Positions 36,611 to 44,422 of a stretch of DNA of 64,000 nt are shown in pieces. The stretch is from Polyangiaceae bacterium UTPRO1 (lineage in GTDB: Bacteria; Desulfobacterota; Binatia; UTPRO1). How positions within the stretch are numbered: position 1 is the stretch's first letter; every line of letters starts with the position of its first letter. A program made the position numbers and the translations under genes. The DNA lies in assembly GCA_002050235.1 (NCBI GenBank), contig MWST01000027.1:89155-153154 (forward strand), written 5' to 3'. The notes beneath the pieces are model-generated. The model saw nothing but the letters and a program-made list of their open reading frames with translations, had not been told where the DNA came from and did no database searches.

Positions 36611-36676
36611 TCGGCGACGCCAAGCCGGCGCAGCGCGCACGCACGTCGGACGGTATCATTGGCGCTGCGCGCGCCG

Positions 36677-36692
36677 TGGCAGGAATCTTGAA
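36677..36692 (+). promoter_or_regulatory. Sigma-54-type element upstream of a universal stress gene
   Basis: TGGCAGGAATCTTGAA matches TGGCACGNNNNTTGCA with two mismatches (C6 to G, C15 to A). The predicted start is 36703, two bases before ATG 36705. The element ends immediately before another in-frame ATG at 36693, so transcription from here excludes that start. Confidence 0.45.
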
Positions 36693-36704
36693 ATGCGAAC
36701 GGGT

Positions 36705-37190
36705 ATGACGACGCGATTTCGGCGCATCCTCGTGCCGCACGACCTGTCGCCGCCGGCGACCTATGCACTGCGCGTGGCGGCCGAGCTTGCGGCCCGGCAC
36801 GATGGCCGCATCACGCTGCTCCACGTCCTCACTCCTTTCTATACCGGGCCCGGCTATCCGACGCAGGATGAGATCGCATGGACCCCGCCCGCGGAGATCG
36901 CGCGCGAGCGCGAAGCGCGACTCGCCGAGGTAGCGAAGAAAGCGCTCGGTGCGGCCGCAGCCAAGAGGGTGACCTGCCGGGCGGTCATGGGAGACGCCGT
37001 GCTCGCGATCCTGGCCGCCGCCAAGCGCGCCGACGTGATCGTGATGAGCACGCTCGGTCGAACGGGGCTGGCGCATCTCCTGATCGGCAGCGTCGCGGAG
37101 AAGGTCGTGCGCCATGCGCCCGTGCCGGTTCTGACGGTGCGCGCTCCGATCCGCAAAGCCCGCCGCAAGGCGCGAGGCCGTGGCCGGTGA
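36705..37190 (+). CDS. Universal stress protein (UspA family)
   Basis: 161 residues of the single-domain Usp fold: RILVPHDLSPPATYALRVA at the start, then the ATP-binding signature STLGRTGLAHLLIGSVAEKV (G-x2-G-x9-G-S) and a final VPVLTVRAP strand. The C-terminal tail is highly basic (KARRKARGRGR). Usp proteins are induced by starvation, stress or low oxygen and bind ATP. ATG 36705 is chosen because of the promoter position; ATG 36693 would add four residues. It lies 106 nt before the formate dehydrogenase genes. Two further Usp genes sit at 41368 and 42266. Confidence 0.85.
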   Translation: MTTRFRRILVPHDLSPPATYALRVAAELAARHDGRITLLHVLTPFYTGPGYPTQDEIAWTPPAEIAREREARLAEVAKKALGAAAAKRVTCRAVMGDAVLAILAAAKRADVIVMSTLGRTGLAHLLIGSVAEKVVRHAPVPVLTVRAPIRKARRKARGRGR

Positions 37191-37265
37191 GCATACGGAT
37201 GCGGCGCCGGCGCTCGTCGGCCGGTCGCTCGCCGGGACGATCGGCGGGAGGGAGTATGCCTATCC

Positions 37266-37280
37266 TTCGCCGGCGGCGAA
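37266..37280. other. Short perfect hairpin before the formate dehydrogenase operon
   Basis: TTCGCC and GGCGAA are complementary around GGC. The hairpin sits 4 nt before the AGAGGGAG ribosome site of the gene at 37296. It could attenuate the message, protect its 5' end, or be an operator. I see no T-run. Confidence 0.3.
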
Positions 37281-37295
37281 GATAGAGGGAGTCGC

Positions 37296-39320
37296 GTGAC
37301 CCCGACGACCTGTCCTTTTTGCGCGGTCGGTTGCGGCCTCGTCCTCGACGTCGCCGCGAAGCGCGTCGTCGCGGTGACGCCGGACCCCGTCCACCCGGTG
37401 TCGCGCGGACAGCTCTGCGCCAAGGGTTGGAACGCTGGCCCGTTCCTTGCGAGCCCCGAGCGGCTGCGGCAGCCGTTGCTGCGACGCAACGGTCGGCTGC
37501 AGCCGGCCGCGTGGAGCACGGCGCTCGCAGCGGCAGCCGAGGCTCTCGCTGCAGCCCGCGCCGAGGGCGGCGCCGACGCCGTCGGTGTCATTGCCAGCGC
37601 CCGCGCCACCAACGAGGACGCCTTCGCGGCGATGAAGTTCGCGCGCGCCGTCCTCGGGACGAACAACGTCGACCACTGCGCCCGGGTGTGCCACGCGCCG
37701 TCGGTGGCGGGGCTTCGCCGCACGCTCGGCTCGGGCGCGATGACGAACCCGATCGCCGACCTCGACGAGGCCGACTGTCTGTTCGTCGTCGGCGCCGACG
37801 TCACGGAGAACCACACCATCATCGGCGGCCGCATCCTCGCCGCGCACGAGCGCGGCATCCCGCTGGTTGTCGTCGATCCGCGGCGCACCCGGCTCGCGCG
37901 CGCCGCCGACCTGCACGTGCAGCTGCGGCTCGGGACCGACATCGCCCTGGTGAACGGCATGCTGCACGCGATCTTCGCGCATGGTTGGGAAGATGGCGCG
38001 TATCTCGCGGCACGTTGCGAGAATGTCGCGGCGCTGCAGGCATCCGTGGCGGACTGGACGCCGGACGCGGCAGCGCGCGTCACCGGCGTGACGGCGGCGA
38101 CCATCGTTGCCGCCGCACGTCTCTATGCGACGAGCCGGCGGGGTTGGCTCGCCTACGGGCTCGGTGTGACGCAGCACGTGTCGGGAACCGAGACCGTGAT
38201 CGCGCTCTCCAACTTGGCGCTCGTGACCGGTAACGTCGGCGTCATCGGCGGCGGCGTAAACCCTCTTCGCGGGCAGAACAACGTGCAGGGTGCCTGCGAC
38301 ATGGGCGCCCTCCCGGATGTCTACTCCGGTTACCAGGCCGTTGCCGACGAGAACGCTCGGCGACGCTTCGAAACTGCCTGGGGCGTGGCCCTACCGACGG
38401 CACCGGGTCGGACCTCGCTCGCGATGCAACACGCGGCGCACGACGGGGAGCTCAAGGCGCTCGTAGTGATCGGCCAGGACCCGGCCGTCACCGATCCGGG
38501 CGGCCGCTTCGTCGCCCGCGTGCTCGAACGGCTCGACTGCCTGATCGTCGCCGAGTTGTTCCTGACCGAGACCGCGAAGCTCGCGGACATCGTCTTGCCG
38601 GCGGCGAGTTTCGCCGAGAAGGACGGCACGTTTACGTCGACGGAGCGGCGCGTGCAGCGCGTGCGCCGCGCGCTAGCGCCGCCGGGGGAAGCGCGCGCCG
38701 ACTGGCAGATCCTGGACGCGCTCGCGGCGCGGCTCGGCCGGCCGCTCGGATTCCGGGATGCCGCGGGAATCTTTGCCGAGATGGCGGCGCTGACGCCGAG
38801 CTATGCCGGCATGAGCTACGCACGCCTCGAGGCGCGCGGCGGGCTCTGCTGGCCATGTCCGACACCGACCCACCCGGGCACGCCGCGCCTGCACGTAGAG
38901 GGCTGCGTCCGCGGACGCGGGCGTCTGATCCCGGTCGTCCACACGCCCCCCGCCGAGCTGCCCGACGCCGACTATCCGCTCCAGCTCACGACCTTCAGGC
39001 TGCACCATCAGTACGGCTCGGGGTCGATGACCAGACGGGCACCGCTCCTCGAGCGCGAGAACCCGCGCGGCCTCGTGTGGATGCACGCGAGCGACGCCGC
39101 GCGCCGACGTATCGCAACCGGTGCGGCGGTGCGCGTGCGTTCGCGGCGTGGCGAGGTGACGACGCGGGCCGTGGTCTCGGACGACGTGCCCCCGGGAGTC
39201 GTGGCGATGCCGTACCACTTCGCGGAGGCGTCGCCGAACCTCGTCACCAACGACGCGCTCGATCCGATCGCGCGCATGCCGGAGCTCAAGGTGTGCGCAG
39301 TCGCGGTGGAGGCTTGCTGA
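37296..39320 (+). CDS. fdhF: Molybdopterin-dependent formate dehydrogenase, catalytic subunit
   Basis: 674 residues from a GTG preceded by AGAGGGAG. The N-terminal [4Fe-4S] site is CPFCAVGCG, followed by GQLCAKGW. The active-site block DHCARVCHAPSVAGL carries Cys at the position of selenocysteine in E. coli FdhH; the codon is TGC. Further matches are ADVTENHTIIGGRI, PLRGQNNVQGACDMG, FLTETAKLADIVLPAASFAEKDGT, and the C-terminal molybdopterin-binding domain with SRRGEVTTRAVVSDDV. Known reaction: formate to CO2 plus two electrons. The compact form has no extra N-terminal ferredoxin domain. It is coupled by TGATG to the gene at 39320, so electrons probably leave to NAD(P)+ via the next two subunits. 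Confidence 0.85.
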   Translation: MTPTTCPFCAVGCGLVLDVAAKRVVAVTPDPVHPVSRGQLCAKGWNAGPFLASPERLRQPLLRRNGRLQPAAWSTALAAAAEALAAARAEGGADAVGVIASARATNEDAFAAMKFARAVLGTNNVDHCARVCHAPSVAGLRRTLGSGAMTNPIADLDEADCLFVVGADVTENHTIIGGRILAAHERGIPLVVVDPRRTRLARAADLHVQLRLGTDIALVNGMLHAIFAHGWEDGAYLAARCENVAALQASVADWTPDAAARVTGVTAATIVAAARLYATSRRGWLAYGLGVTQHVSGTETVIALSNLALVTGNVGVIGGGVNPLRGQNNVQGACDMGALPDVYSGYQAVADENARRRFETAWGVALPTAPGRTSLAMQHAAHDGELKALVVIGQDPAVTDPGGRFVARVLERLDCLIVAELFLTETAKLADIVLPAASFAEKDGTFTSTERRVQRVRRALAPPGEARADWQILDALAARLGRPLGFRDAAGIFAEMAALTPSYAGMSYARLEARGGLCWPCPTPTHPGTPRLHVEGCVRGRGRLIPVVHTPPAELPDADYPLQLTTFRLHHQYGSGSMTRRAPLLERENPRGLVWMHASDAARRRIATGAAVRVRSRRGEVTTRAVVSDDVPPGVVAMPYHFAEASPNLVTNDALDPIARMPELKVCAVAVEAC

Positions 39321-40351
39321 TGGGCGCGGGTGTGCTGGCGTCGCGCGCGGCGGTGGACCGACTGCGCCGAGGCCTCGCGCGCGATCGGCGCGTGATCGAG
39401 CCGCGCTCCGTCGACGGTGCGCCGCTCTGGGTGGAGACGGCCGGTGAGGGAGCGTTCGCATGGACGCTGGCGCCGCCGCTCGTGGGGGTGAAGGGTTGGT
39501 TCTTTCCGCCGCGTGAGCCGGTGCTCGCCTGGGACGGTACCGGCGCCGTGCTGCCGACGGTGCCGAGCCCCGATCGCATCGCCTTCGTCGGACTCCGCGC
39601 CTGCGATCTCGCCGCGATCGCGCACCTCGACGCACATTTCGGAGCCGACCCCTGGTATCGTACGCGCCGCGACGCCGCGCTTCTCGTCGGCGTCGATTGC
39701 CTGCAGGCGTGCGCGGGCGGCTTCTGCATCGAAGTCGATGCCGGCCCGTTCGCACGTGCGGCTTTCGACTTGAACTTGACGCCGTTGCCGGACGGCCGCG
39801 TCGTCGCCGCTTGGGGCAGCGCCGTCGGGCGCGCGGCCTTGGCCGATGCCGGAGTCACGACGAAGGCCGTCGATGAAGGGACGACGCTCCTGCTCGGCGA
39901 GCTCGCGACTACGGCGGCGGCTAGCTTCCCGGTGCGGTCGTACGTAGCGCGCGGGCTCGCGCGCCTGAACGCGGCGCCGGCCGGCGCTGCCATCGCCGAC
40001 GAAGAATGGCAGGCTCTCGGCCCGCGGTGCCTCGCCTGTACCGGGTGTACGAGCCTCTGTCCGACATGCACGTGCTTCACCGTCGTCGACGAGCTCGATG
40101 GCGCCGGCGGTGCGCGCGCCAGGGTCTGGGACAGCTGCCTCCTCGAAGGCTTCCAACGCGAGGCCTCCGGGCATCATCCCGCCCCGCGCCCGGGCGATCG
40201 GGTGCGGCGCTTCTGGTATCACAAGCTCTCGCGCGACTTTGCCGGCCCCGGGGGACGGCTCGGCTGCGTCGGTTGCGGCCGTTGCGACGTCACGTGCCCC
40301 GGCACGATCGGCGCCCTAGGAGTTCTCGCGGCGCTCGGGGGCGAGCGATGA
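39320..40351 (+). CDS. 4Fe-4S electron-transfer subunit, sulfhydrogenase beta (HydB/AsrA)-like
   Basis: 343 residues. The C-terminal third has two ferredoxin-like clusters: CLACTGCTSLCPTCTCF and LGCVGCGRCDVTCPG, with a further Cys in VWDSCLLEGF and several upstream (CDLAAI, GVDCLQACAGGFC). This pattern matches the beta subunits of group 3b [NiFe] hydrogenases and AsrA of sulfite reductase. These pass electrons between a catalytic subunit and a flavin gamma subunit. No hydrogenase large or small subunit gene is in the window. The gene shares an A with the fdh stop and overlaps the next by ATGA, so the three form a tight operon. Confidence 0.8.
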   Translation: MGAGVLASRAAVDRLRRGLARDRRVIEPRSVDGAPLWVETAGEGAFAWTLAPPLVGVKGWFFPPREPVLAWDGTGAVLPTVPSPDRIAFVGLRACDLAAIAHLDAHFGADPWYRTRRDAALLVGVDCLQACAGGFCIEVDAGPFARAAFDLNLTPLPDGRVVAAWGSAVGRAALADAGVTTKAVDEGTTLLLGELATTAAASFPVRSYVARGLARLNAAPAGAAIADEEWQALGPRCLACTGCTSLCPTCTCFTVVDELDGAGGARARVWDSCLLEGFQREASGHHPAPRPGDRVRRFWYHKLSRDFAGPGGRLGCVGCGRCDVTCPGTIGALGVLAALGGER

Positions 40352-41229
40352 ACAACACGGCGGCGATCCCCGCTGCTTTCGCGGCGACGCTGCCGCAGCG
40401 GGCGCGGATTGCGGCTCTGCACGAAGAGGACGAGGACACGCGCACCTTCGTGTTCCGGCTCGCGGACTCCGCACCCGCCCTCGACGCCGCTCACCCGGGA
40501 CAGTTCTTGATGCTCTCGCTGCTCGGCTACGGCGAAGCAGCGTTCTCGTTTTCGCACCTGCCGCGCGCCGGGGCCGAGCCCGGCACCGTGACGCTCACCG
40601 TGCGCCGAGTGGGCTCGCTTACCCAGGCGCTCTTCGCGTGCGAGATCGGGGCGACGGTGGGTCTGCGCGGCCCGTTCGGACGGGGTTTCCCGCCGGACGG
40701 AGCCGAACGGCCGACGGTCTTCGTCGCCGGCGGTTGCGGACTGGCGCCCTTGCGGAGTGCGATCGACGTGCATCTGCGCGAACGCCCTGCCGGCATACCG
40801 GTGGCGATCGTCTACGGTGCTCGTACGCCGGAGAGTCGAATCCTGCGCGCGAGCCTGGCGGCCTGGCAGGCCGAGCCCGACGTGATGCTCATGGAAGTCA
40901 TCGAGCGGCCGACGATCGGGTGGAGTGGCCGGACGGGGTTGGTGACCGACTTCGTCCGCGAGGCGGTCCGGGCGATCGAAGCGGAGCGCGCCGCCATCTG
41001 CGGCCCGCCGGCGATGCTGCGGGCGACCGCGGATGCGCTCGTCGCGGCCGGCGTAGCTCCGGGGGCGATCCACGTCGCGCTCGAGCGCTACATGAAATGC
41101 GGGACCGGGCTCTGCGGGCACTGCTACGTGAACGCTCGTTACGTCTGCAGCGACGGTCCTGTTTTCTCGTATGCCGAGCTGGGGACGCTTCCGGATGCCT
41201 TCATCGGCTGCGGGTCGCCGCCCTGCTGA
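40348..41229 (+). CDS. FAD/NAD(P)-binding subunit, sulfhydrogenase gamma (HydG/AsrB)-like
   Basis: 293 residues. An N-terminal ferredoxin-reductase-like FAD domain (HPGQFLMLSLLGYGEAAFS) is followed by an NAD(P)-binding domain with FVAGGCGLAPLRSAIDVHL and AAICGPPAMLRATADALV. The C-terminal [2Fe-2S] loop is MKCGTGLCGHCY then VCSDGPVFSYAEL. This is the layout of PyrK- and HydG-type subunits. It ends in GCGSPPC, two extra Cys. Inferred role: reduces NAD(P)+ with electrons from formate via the beta subunit, or runs in reverse. Coenzyme preference cannot be read confidently. Confidence 0.8.
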   Translation: MNNTAAIPAAFAATLPQRARIAALHEEDEDTRTFVFRLADSAPALDAAHPGQFLMLSLLGYGEAAFSFSHLPRAGAEPGTVTLTVRRVGSLTQALFACEIGATVGLRGPFGRGFPPDGAERPTVFVAGGCGLAPLRSAIDVHLRERPAGIPVAIVYGARTPESRILRASLAAWQAEPDVMLMEVIERPTIGWSGRTGLVTDFVREAVRAIEAERAAICGPPAMLRATADALVAAGVAPGAIHVALERYMKCGTGLCGHCYVNARYVCSDGPVFSYAELGTLPDAFIGCGSPPC

Positions 41230-41338
41230 GGCGCGGGGACGCACGGCCAGCCTTCCATTCGGCAGGAATTTCTGCGGTCGCACTCCTGCACCTCGGAGAT
41301 CCCCGCTCGCGGGAGACGGAAAGCAGGCGCCTTGCGTC

Positions 41339-41354
41339 TGGCATGAAAGTGGCA
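41339..41354 (+). promoter_or_regulatory. Sigma-54-type element upstream of the Usp-CBS gene
   Basis: TGGCATGAAAGTGGCA fits TGGCACGNNNNTTGCA with two mismatches (C6 to T, T13 to G). The predicted start is 41365, three bases before ATG 41368. An ATTC-N5-GAAT inverted repeat at 41257-41269 lies about 100 bp upstream and may be an enhancer. Confidence 0.45.
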
Positions 41355-41367
41355 GGCTGGCGCCGGT

Positions 41368-42258
41368 ATGACGACTTTCGCGAATATCCTGGTCCCGATC
41401 GATTACGAGGCGCCGGCCGATGCGGCGCTTCGCGCCGCCGGTGCCCTCGCGCGCGCGGCCAAAGGTCGATTGCTCGTGGTCCACGCGCTGCCCTTGCCGA
41501 TCTACACCATGGCCGAGTACCCGATAGTACCGATCGACGGCGCCTGGGTGCGCGACGAGACCGAGCGGCTACGGGAGCACGTGCGCTCGGTGCTCGAGCC
41601 GGAGGGTGAGGTGCCGGCGTTCGAGGTCGACGTCCGCGTCGACACGCCGGCGCTGCGAATCCTGCAACTCGCTGCCGAGAGGCGCGTCGACGTCATCGTC
41701 ATGGGAACGCACGGTCGCAGCGGGATCAAGCATCTGCTGCTCGGGAGCGTCGCTTCGAAAGTGGCGCGGCTCGCGCCTTGCCCGGTGCTGACCGTCCCGG
41801 CGCATGGGCGGCCGAAGCTCGGAGCGCTTACAGCCGAGGCCCAGGCTGCGGGGCGGGCGCCGGCTGCCGCCACGACCGCCGGCCCCGGGGAGGTAGGCGA
41901 AGTGATGCGCTACGTAGCGATCACGGTCGGTCCCGAGGAGATGCTCGAGGACGCGCGCGTGAAGATGGCGCAGCACCGGATACGGCATCTTCCCGTGGTC
42001 GAGAACGCCAAGCTCGTGGGCATGCTGAGTAGCGTCGATTTCGGCCCGTACATCGGCCAGCTCGCCCGGACGAAGGTGCACGCCGCGATGACGGCCGATC
42101 CGACGACCGTCGGCAGCGGCGTCGATACCGCGACCGCCGCCCGGCTGATGCTCGAACGCCGGGTGCGGGCGCTGCCGGTGGTGGACGGCGAGCGCGTCGT
42201 CGGCGTCATCTCCGCGAGCGACATCCTCGAGGAATATGCCCGGGCTGCGCGGACGTGA
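41368..42258 (+). CDS. Universal stress protein fused to a CBS pair
   Basis: 296 residues. The first 150 are a Usp domain with the ATP signature GTHGRSGIKHLLLGSVASKV. After an Ala-rich linker come two CBS motifs (about 185-240 and 245-295: HRIRHLPVVENAKLVGMLSS and VRALPVVDGERVVGVISASD). Both modules bind adenine nucleotides, so this should be an energy-charge sensor in the cytoplasm. It is followed after 7 nt by a single-domain Usp, probably on the same message. A sigma-54-like promoter lies directly upstream. I see no Shine-Dalgarno sequence before ATG 41368. Confidence 0.85.
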   Translation: MTTFANILVPIDYEAPADAALRAAGALARAAKGRLLVVHALPLPIYTMAEYPIVPIDGAWVRDETERLREHVRSVLEPEGEVPAFEVDVRVDTPALRILQLAAERRVDVIVMGTHGRSGIKHLLLGSVASKVARLAPCPVLTVPAHGRPKLGALTAEAQAAGRAPAAATTAGPGEVGEVMRYVAITVGPEEMLEDARVKMAQHRIRHLPVVENAKLVGMLSSVDFGPYIGQLARTKVHAAMTADPTTVGSGVDTATAARLMLERRVRALPVVDGERVVGVISASDILEEYARAART

Positions 42259-42265
42259 GGATCCG

Positions 42266-42715
42266 ATGCGCCAGCTATTCAAGAAGATCCTGGTGCCCTA
42301 CGACTTTTCGCGTTCCGCGGCTAAGGCGCTCAGGGTCGCGGTTTCCCTGGCCGTTCGCCACGACGGGGTGTTGCTCGTGATGCACGCCGTGCCACCGATC
42401 CATCCCCCCCACGGTCGGCCCATCCTACCTGCGGCGGCAGAGATCGAGGCGGCCGGGTCGCGGCTCGCTGCCGATGTCGGGCGGGCAGTCGCCGGCCGCC
42501 GTCTGCGGCGCGTGCGGAGCTGGGTGATGGTGGGTCCGCCGGCGAGCTGTATCCTCGAAGCGGCGCGTCAGGCCGATGCGATCGTCATGGGAACGCTCGG
42601 GCGCAGCGGCCTTCCGCATCTTCTTCTCGGCAGCGTTGCCGAGCGCGTGATCCGCCACGCCGAGGTTCCGGTGCTGACGGTCCGCGCTGCCCGTCCACGG
42701 CGTCGCCGCAGCTGA
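42266..42715 (+). CDS. Universal stress protein (UspA family)
   Basis: 149 residues. FKKILVPYDFSRSAAKALRVA starts the domain, and the ATP-binding motif is GTLGRSGLPHLLLGSVAERV, with a final VPVLTVRAA strand. ATG 42266 is chosen because GTGAGG lies upstream; an earlier start at 42236 would overlap the previous gene. The third Usp of the low-oxygen cluster. A hairpin at 42732-42747 separates it from the convergent BCAM0308-like gene. Confidence 0.85.
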   Translation: MRQLFKKILVPYDFSRSAAKALRVAVSLAVRHDGVLLVMHAVPPIHPPHGRPILPAAAEIEAAGSRLAADVGRAVAGRRLRRVRSWVMVGPPASCILEAARQADAIVMGTLGRSGLPHLLLGSVAERVIRHAEVPVLTVRAARPRRRRS

Positions 42716-42731
42716 GGTGCGCGATCGGCGC

Positions 42732-42747
42732 CGCCGTGGGTACGGCG
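42732..42747. terminator. Small convergent terminator-like hairpin
   Basis: CGCCGT and ACGGCG are exact complements around GGGT. The hairpin fills most of the 33-nt gap between the convergent Usp and BCAM0308-like genes. It has no T-run, so its strength is uncertain. Confidence 0.4.
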
Positions 42748-42748
42748 A

Positions 42749-43306
42749 CTACGTGCGCCCGGTACGCTTGGTGCGTTTGCGCGCCGCGGCGCCCTGGCGC
42801 GGCGCGGTCGGCGACCAGATGGCCGTCAGGCTGCCGTCGTTCGATGACCATCGGTAGGTTGCGCGTCCGCCGAAGAGCTTCTCGATTTCGCGCGCTACGC
42901 GATGCGCGAGCTTCTGCGAGGTCGTCAGGACGTTCACGGAGCGGCCGGCCCGCTCCAGACCGACTATGCGGCGCTGCGGTTGCGTGTACCCGGCACGAGC
43001 GGCGACGTTGTCGAGTCGCCGCTGCAGCTCTTCCGCATGCTCGGCTGCCCACGCGGCCGGCAAGACGACCTTGCCGAAAGCCTCACCGCGGGCATACTGC
43101 CGGCACGCCGGACAGATCCGCCAGATGACCCGATCGTACGCGCCCAGGGGCACGGTGTGGTCGCGCCGCCAGGTCTTGCGCGTGAAGAGAGCGCCGCACG
43201 CGTGACAAGCGACGTTGCCGGGGGTCCGGCGGGTCATACCTGGCGTCGGACTCTTCTCGCTGCGGGAGCCGCGCCGATCCAGCTGGCGGATACGAGCCTT
43301 CGTCAT
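42749..43306 (-). CDS. BCAM0308 family protein (lxa-locus type)
   Basis: 185 residues. A CHACGALFTRKTWRRDHTVP block and a WRICPACRQYARGEAFG block give two CxxC pairs, likely a zinc ribbon. A basic, Arg/Lys-rich C-terminus follows (RKRTKRTGRT). The layout resembles the NMD3-like N-terminal zinc region and the BCAM0308 family that I recall from the low-oxygen-activated locus of Burkholderia cenocepacia. Function is unknown; RNA or ribosome binding is a guess. A near-perfect sigma-54 element at 43321-43336 lies 15-30 nt upstream, so the message would have a leader of about 4 nt. Confidence 0.7.
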   Translation of the reverse strand: MTKARIRQLDRRGSRSEKSPTPGMTRRTPGNVACHACGALFTRKTWRRDHTVPLGAYDRVIWRICPACRQYARGEAFGKVVLPAAWAAEHAEELQRRLDNVAARAGYTQPQRRIVGLERAGRSVNVLTTSQKLAHRVAREIEKLFGGRATYRWSSNDGSLTAIWSPTAPRQGAAARKRTKRTGRT

Positions 43307-43320
43307 GATCACCGCACCGT

Positions 43321-43336
43321 CGCAAGATGCTTGCCA
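43321..43336 (-). promoter_or_regulatory. Strong sigma-54-type element of the BCAM0308-like gene
   Basis: On the minus strand the site reads TGGCAAGCATCTTGCG, the best match in the window to TGGCACGNNNNTTGCA (mismatches only at C6 and the final A). The predicted start is 43310, four bases before the ATG at 43306. It shares the intergenic gap with the divergent element at 43438. Confidence 0.6.
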
Positions 43337-43378
43337 TCTACGTGTCGTAAGCAGATTCGAGGTTTGTCGGCACCGAGC

Positions 43379-43388
43379 ATTCGCGAAT
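43379..43388. promoter_or_regulatory. 10-bp perfect palindrome between divergent sigma-54-like promoters
   Basis: ATTCGCGAAT lies within GCATTCGCGAATTC. It is about 70-78 bp upstream of the predicted start at 43310 and 76-85 bp upstream of that at 43464, so one activator site could serve both genes. Its GCATTC half-site also appears in the inverted repeat at 36591-36610. Confidence 0.4.
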
Positions 43389-43437
43389 TCGAGAAATCGA
43401 CTGGGCGCCTCTCCCGTGGCTGTGGTTCGCGACGACG

Positions 43438-43453
43438 TGGCGGCAGTCTTGCA
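43438..43453 (+). promoter_or_regulatory. Sigma-54-type promoter of the PRPP synthase operon
   Basis: TGGCGGCAGTCTTGCA has the TGGC and TTGCA boxes with exact spacing. The predicted start is near 43464, leaving a leader of about 83 nt before ATG 43547, unlike the short-leader genes in this cluster. Confidence 0.55.
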
Positions 43454-43546
43454 ACTCACGCGGCCGCGAGCCGGCGTGCTACCTGGCCGGCATCGCAGTG
43501 CTGCTAATACGTTGAAATCTTGCGCCTACCGTATAACGACCAGCCG

Positions 43547-44422
43547 ATGTCTGCGCCCTTCCATGTCTTTCCCGACACCGCTGCCTTCGGAGCTGCGCTT
43601 GCCCGGGCGGCGCGGCGGCGCACCGTGCCGGTTGCCGTCCATCGCTTTCCCGACGGTGAGAGCCTGGTGCGGGTGCGGACTCCGGTCGGGCGCCACGTGG
43701 TCTTGGTGCGGGCGCTCGCCGATCCGAATTTGCGTCTCGTCGAGACGTTGCTGGCGGCGGATGCGCTGCGGCGGGCGGGAGCCCGGCGCGTGACGCTCGT
43801 GGCTCCCTACCTGTCGTACATGCGACAGGATGCGGTGTTCCATCCCGGGGAGCCGGTGTCGCAGCGGGTCGTCGGGCGATTGCTCGGGGACGCATTCGAC
43901 GGTGTGCTCACGGTCGAGGCGCACCTTCATCGTGTACGGCGGCTCGCCGAGGTGATCCCCGGACGCAGCCGCTCGCTCTCGGCGGCGCCGGCGCTCGCGG
44001 CGTGGCTGCGTCGACGCGGGCGCGATTGGCTCATAGTCGGACCGGACGAGGAGTCGGCGCCGTGGGTGCGGGCGATCGCCCGCGGCGCCGGCAGCCGCTT
44101 CGTAGTGGGTCGTAAGGTGCGGCACGGTGACCGCGCCGTGTCCGTAGAGGTATCGGGCGAGGTGCGCGGGGCCCGCGCCGTCGTCGTCGACGACATCGCC
44201 AGCAGTGGCGCGACGATCACCGCTGCGGCCCGCGCGCTTCGCGCCGCCGGCGTCCGCTCCGTAGACGCCATCGTGAGCCACGCTATCTTCGCCGCCGGAG
44301 CGGAGGCGCGCATCCGTGCCGCCGGCGTGCGGCGTCTCCTCTCCTGCGACACGCTTCCGCACCGCACCAACGCCATCGGTGTCGCTGCGCTCGTCGCCGC
44401 CGCGCTGCCGAGGTCGATATGA
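43547..44422 (+). CDS. prs: Ribose-phosphate pyrophosphokinase (PRPP synthase)
   Basis: 291 residues. Motifs: FPDGESLVRV; VAPYLSYMRQDAVFHPGEPVSQRVV, the conserved flexible-loop region; and the PRPP-binding VVVDDIASSGATITAAAR. The catalytic His region reads VEAHLHRV where most enzymes have DLHxxQ. Reaction: ribose 5-phosphate + ATP to PRPP + AMP. It is shorter and more divergent than the housekeeping Prs (about 315 residues), so it may be a second, condition-specific copy. The ATG 43547 follows a leader with a sigma-54 element. The end overlaps the beta-CASP gene by ATGA. Confidence 0.8.
   Translation: MSAPFHVFPDTAAFGAALARAARRRTVPVAVHRFPDGESLVRVRTPVGRHVVLVRALADPNLRLVETLLAADALRRAGARRVTLVAPYLSYMRQDAVFHPGEPVSQRVVGRLLGDAFDGVLTVEAHLHRVRRLAEVIPGRSRSLSAAPALAAWLRRRGRDWLIVGPDEESAPWVRAIARGAGSRFVVGRKVRHGDRAVSVEVSGEVRGARAVVVDDIASSGATITAAARALRAAGVRSVDAIVSHAIFAAGAEARIRAAGVRRLLSCDTLPHRTNAIGVAALVAAALPRSI

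Noticed and set aside
34656..37115. Very long open frame antisense to the acetate kinase, kinase fusion and Usp genes
   Set aside because: High GC gives long antisense frames. It has no domain, and the plus strand encodes recognised proteins throughout.
37670..37700. Selenocysteine at the formate dehydrogenase active site
   Set aside because: The codon at the Sec position is TGC, so the enzyme is a Cys type.
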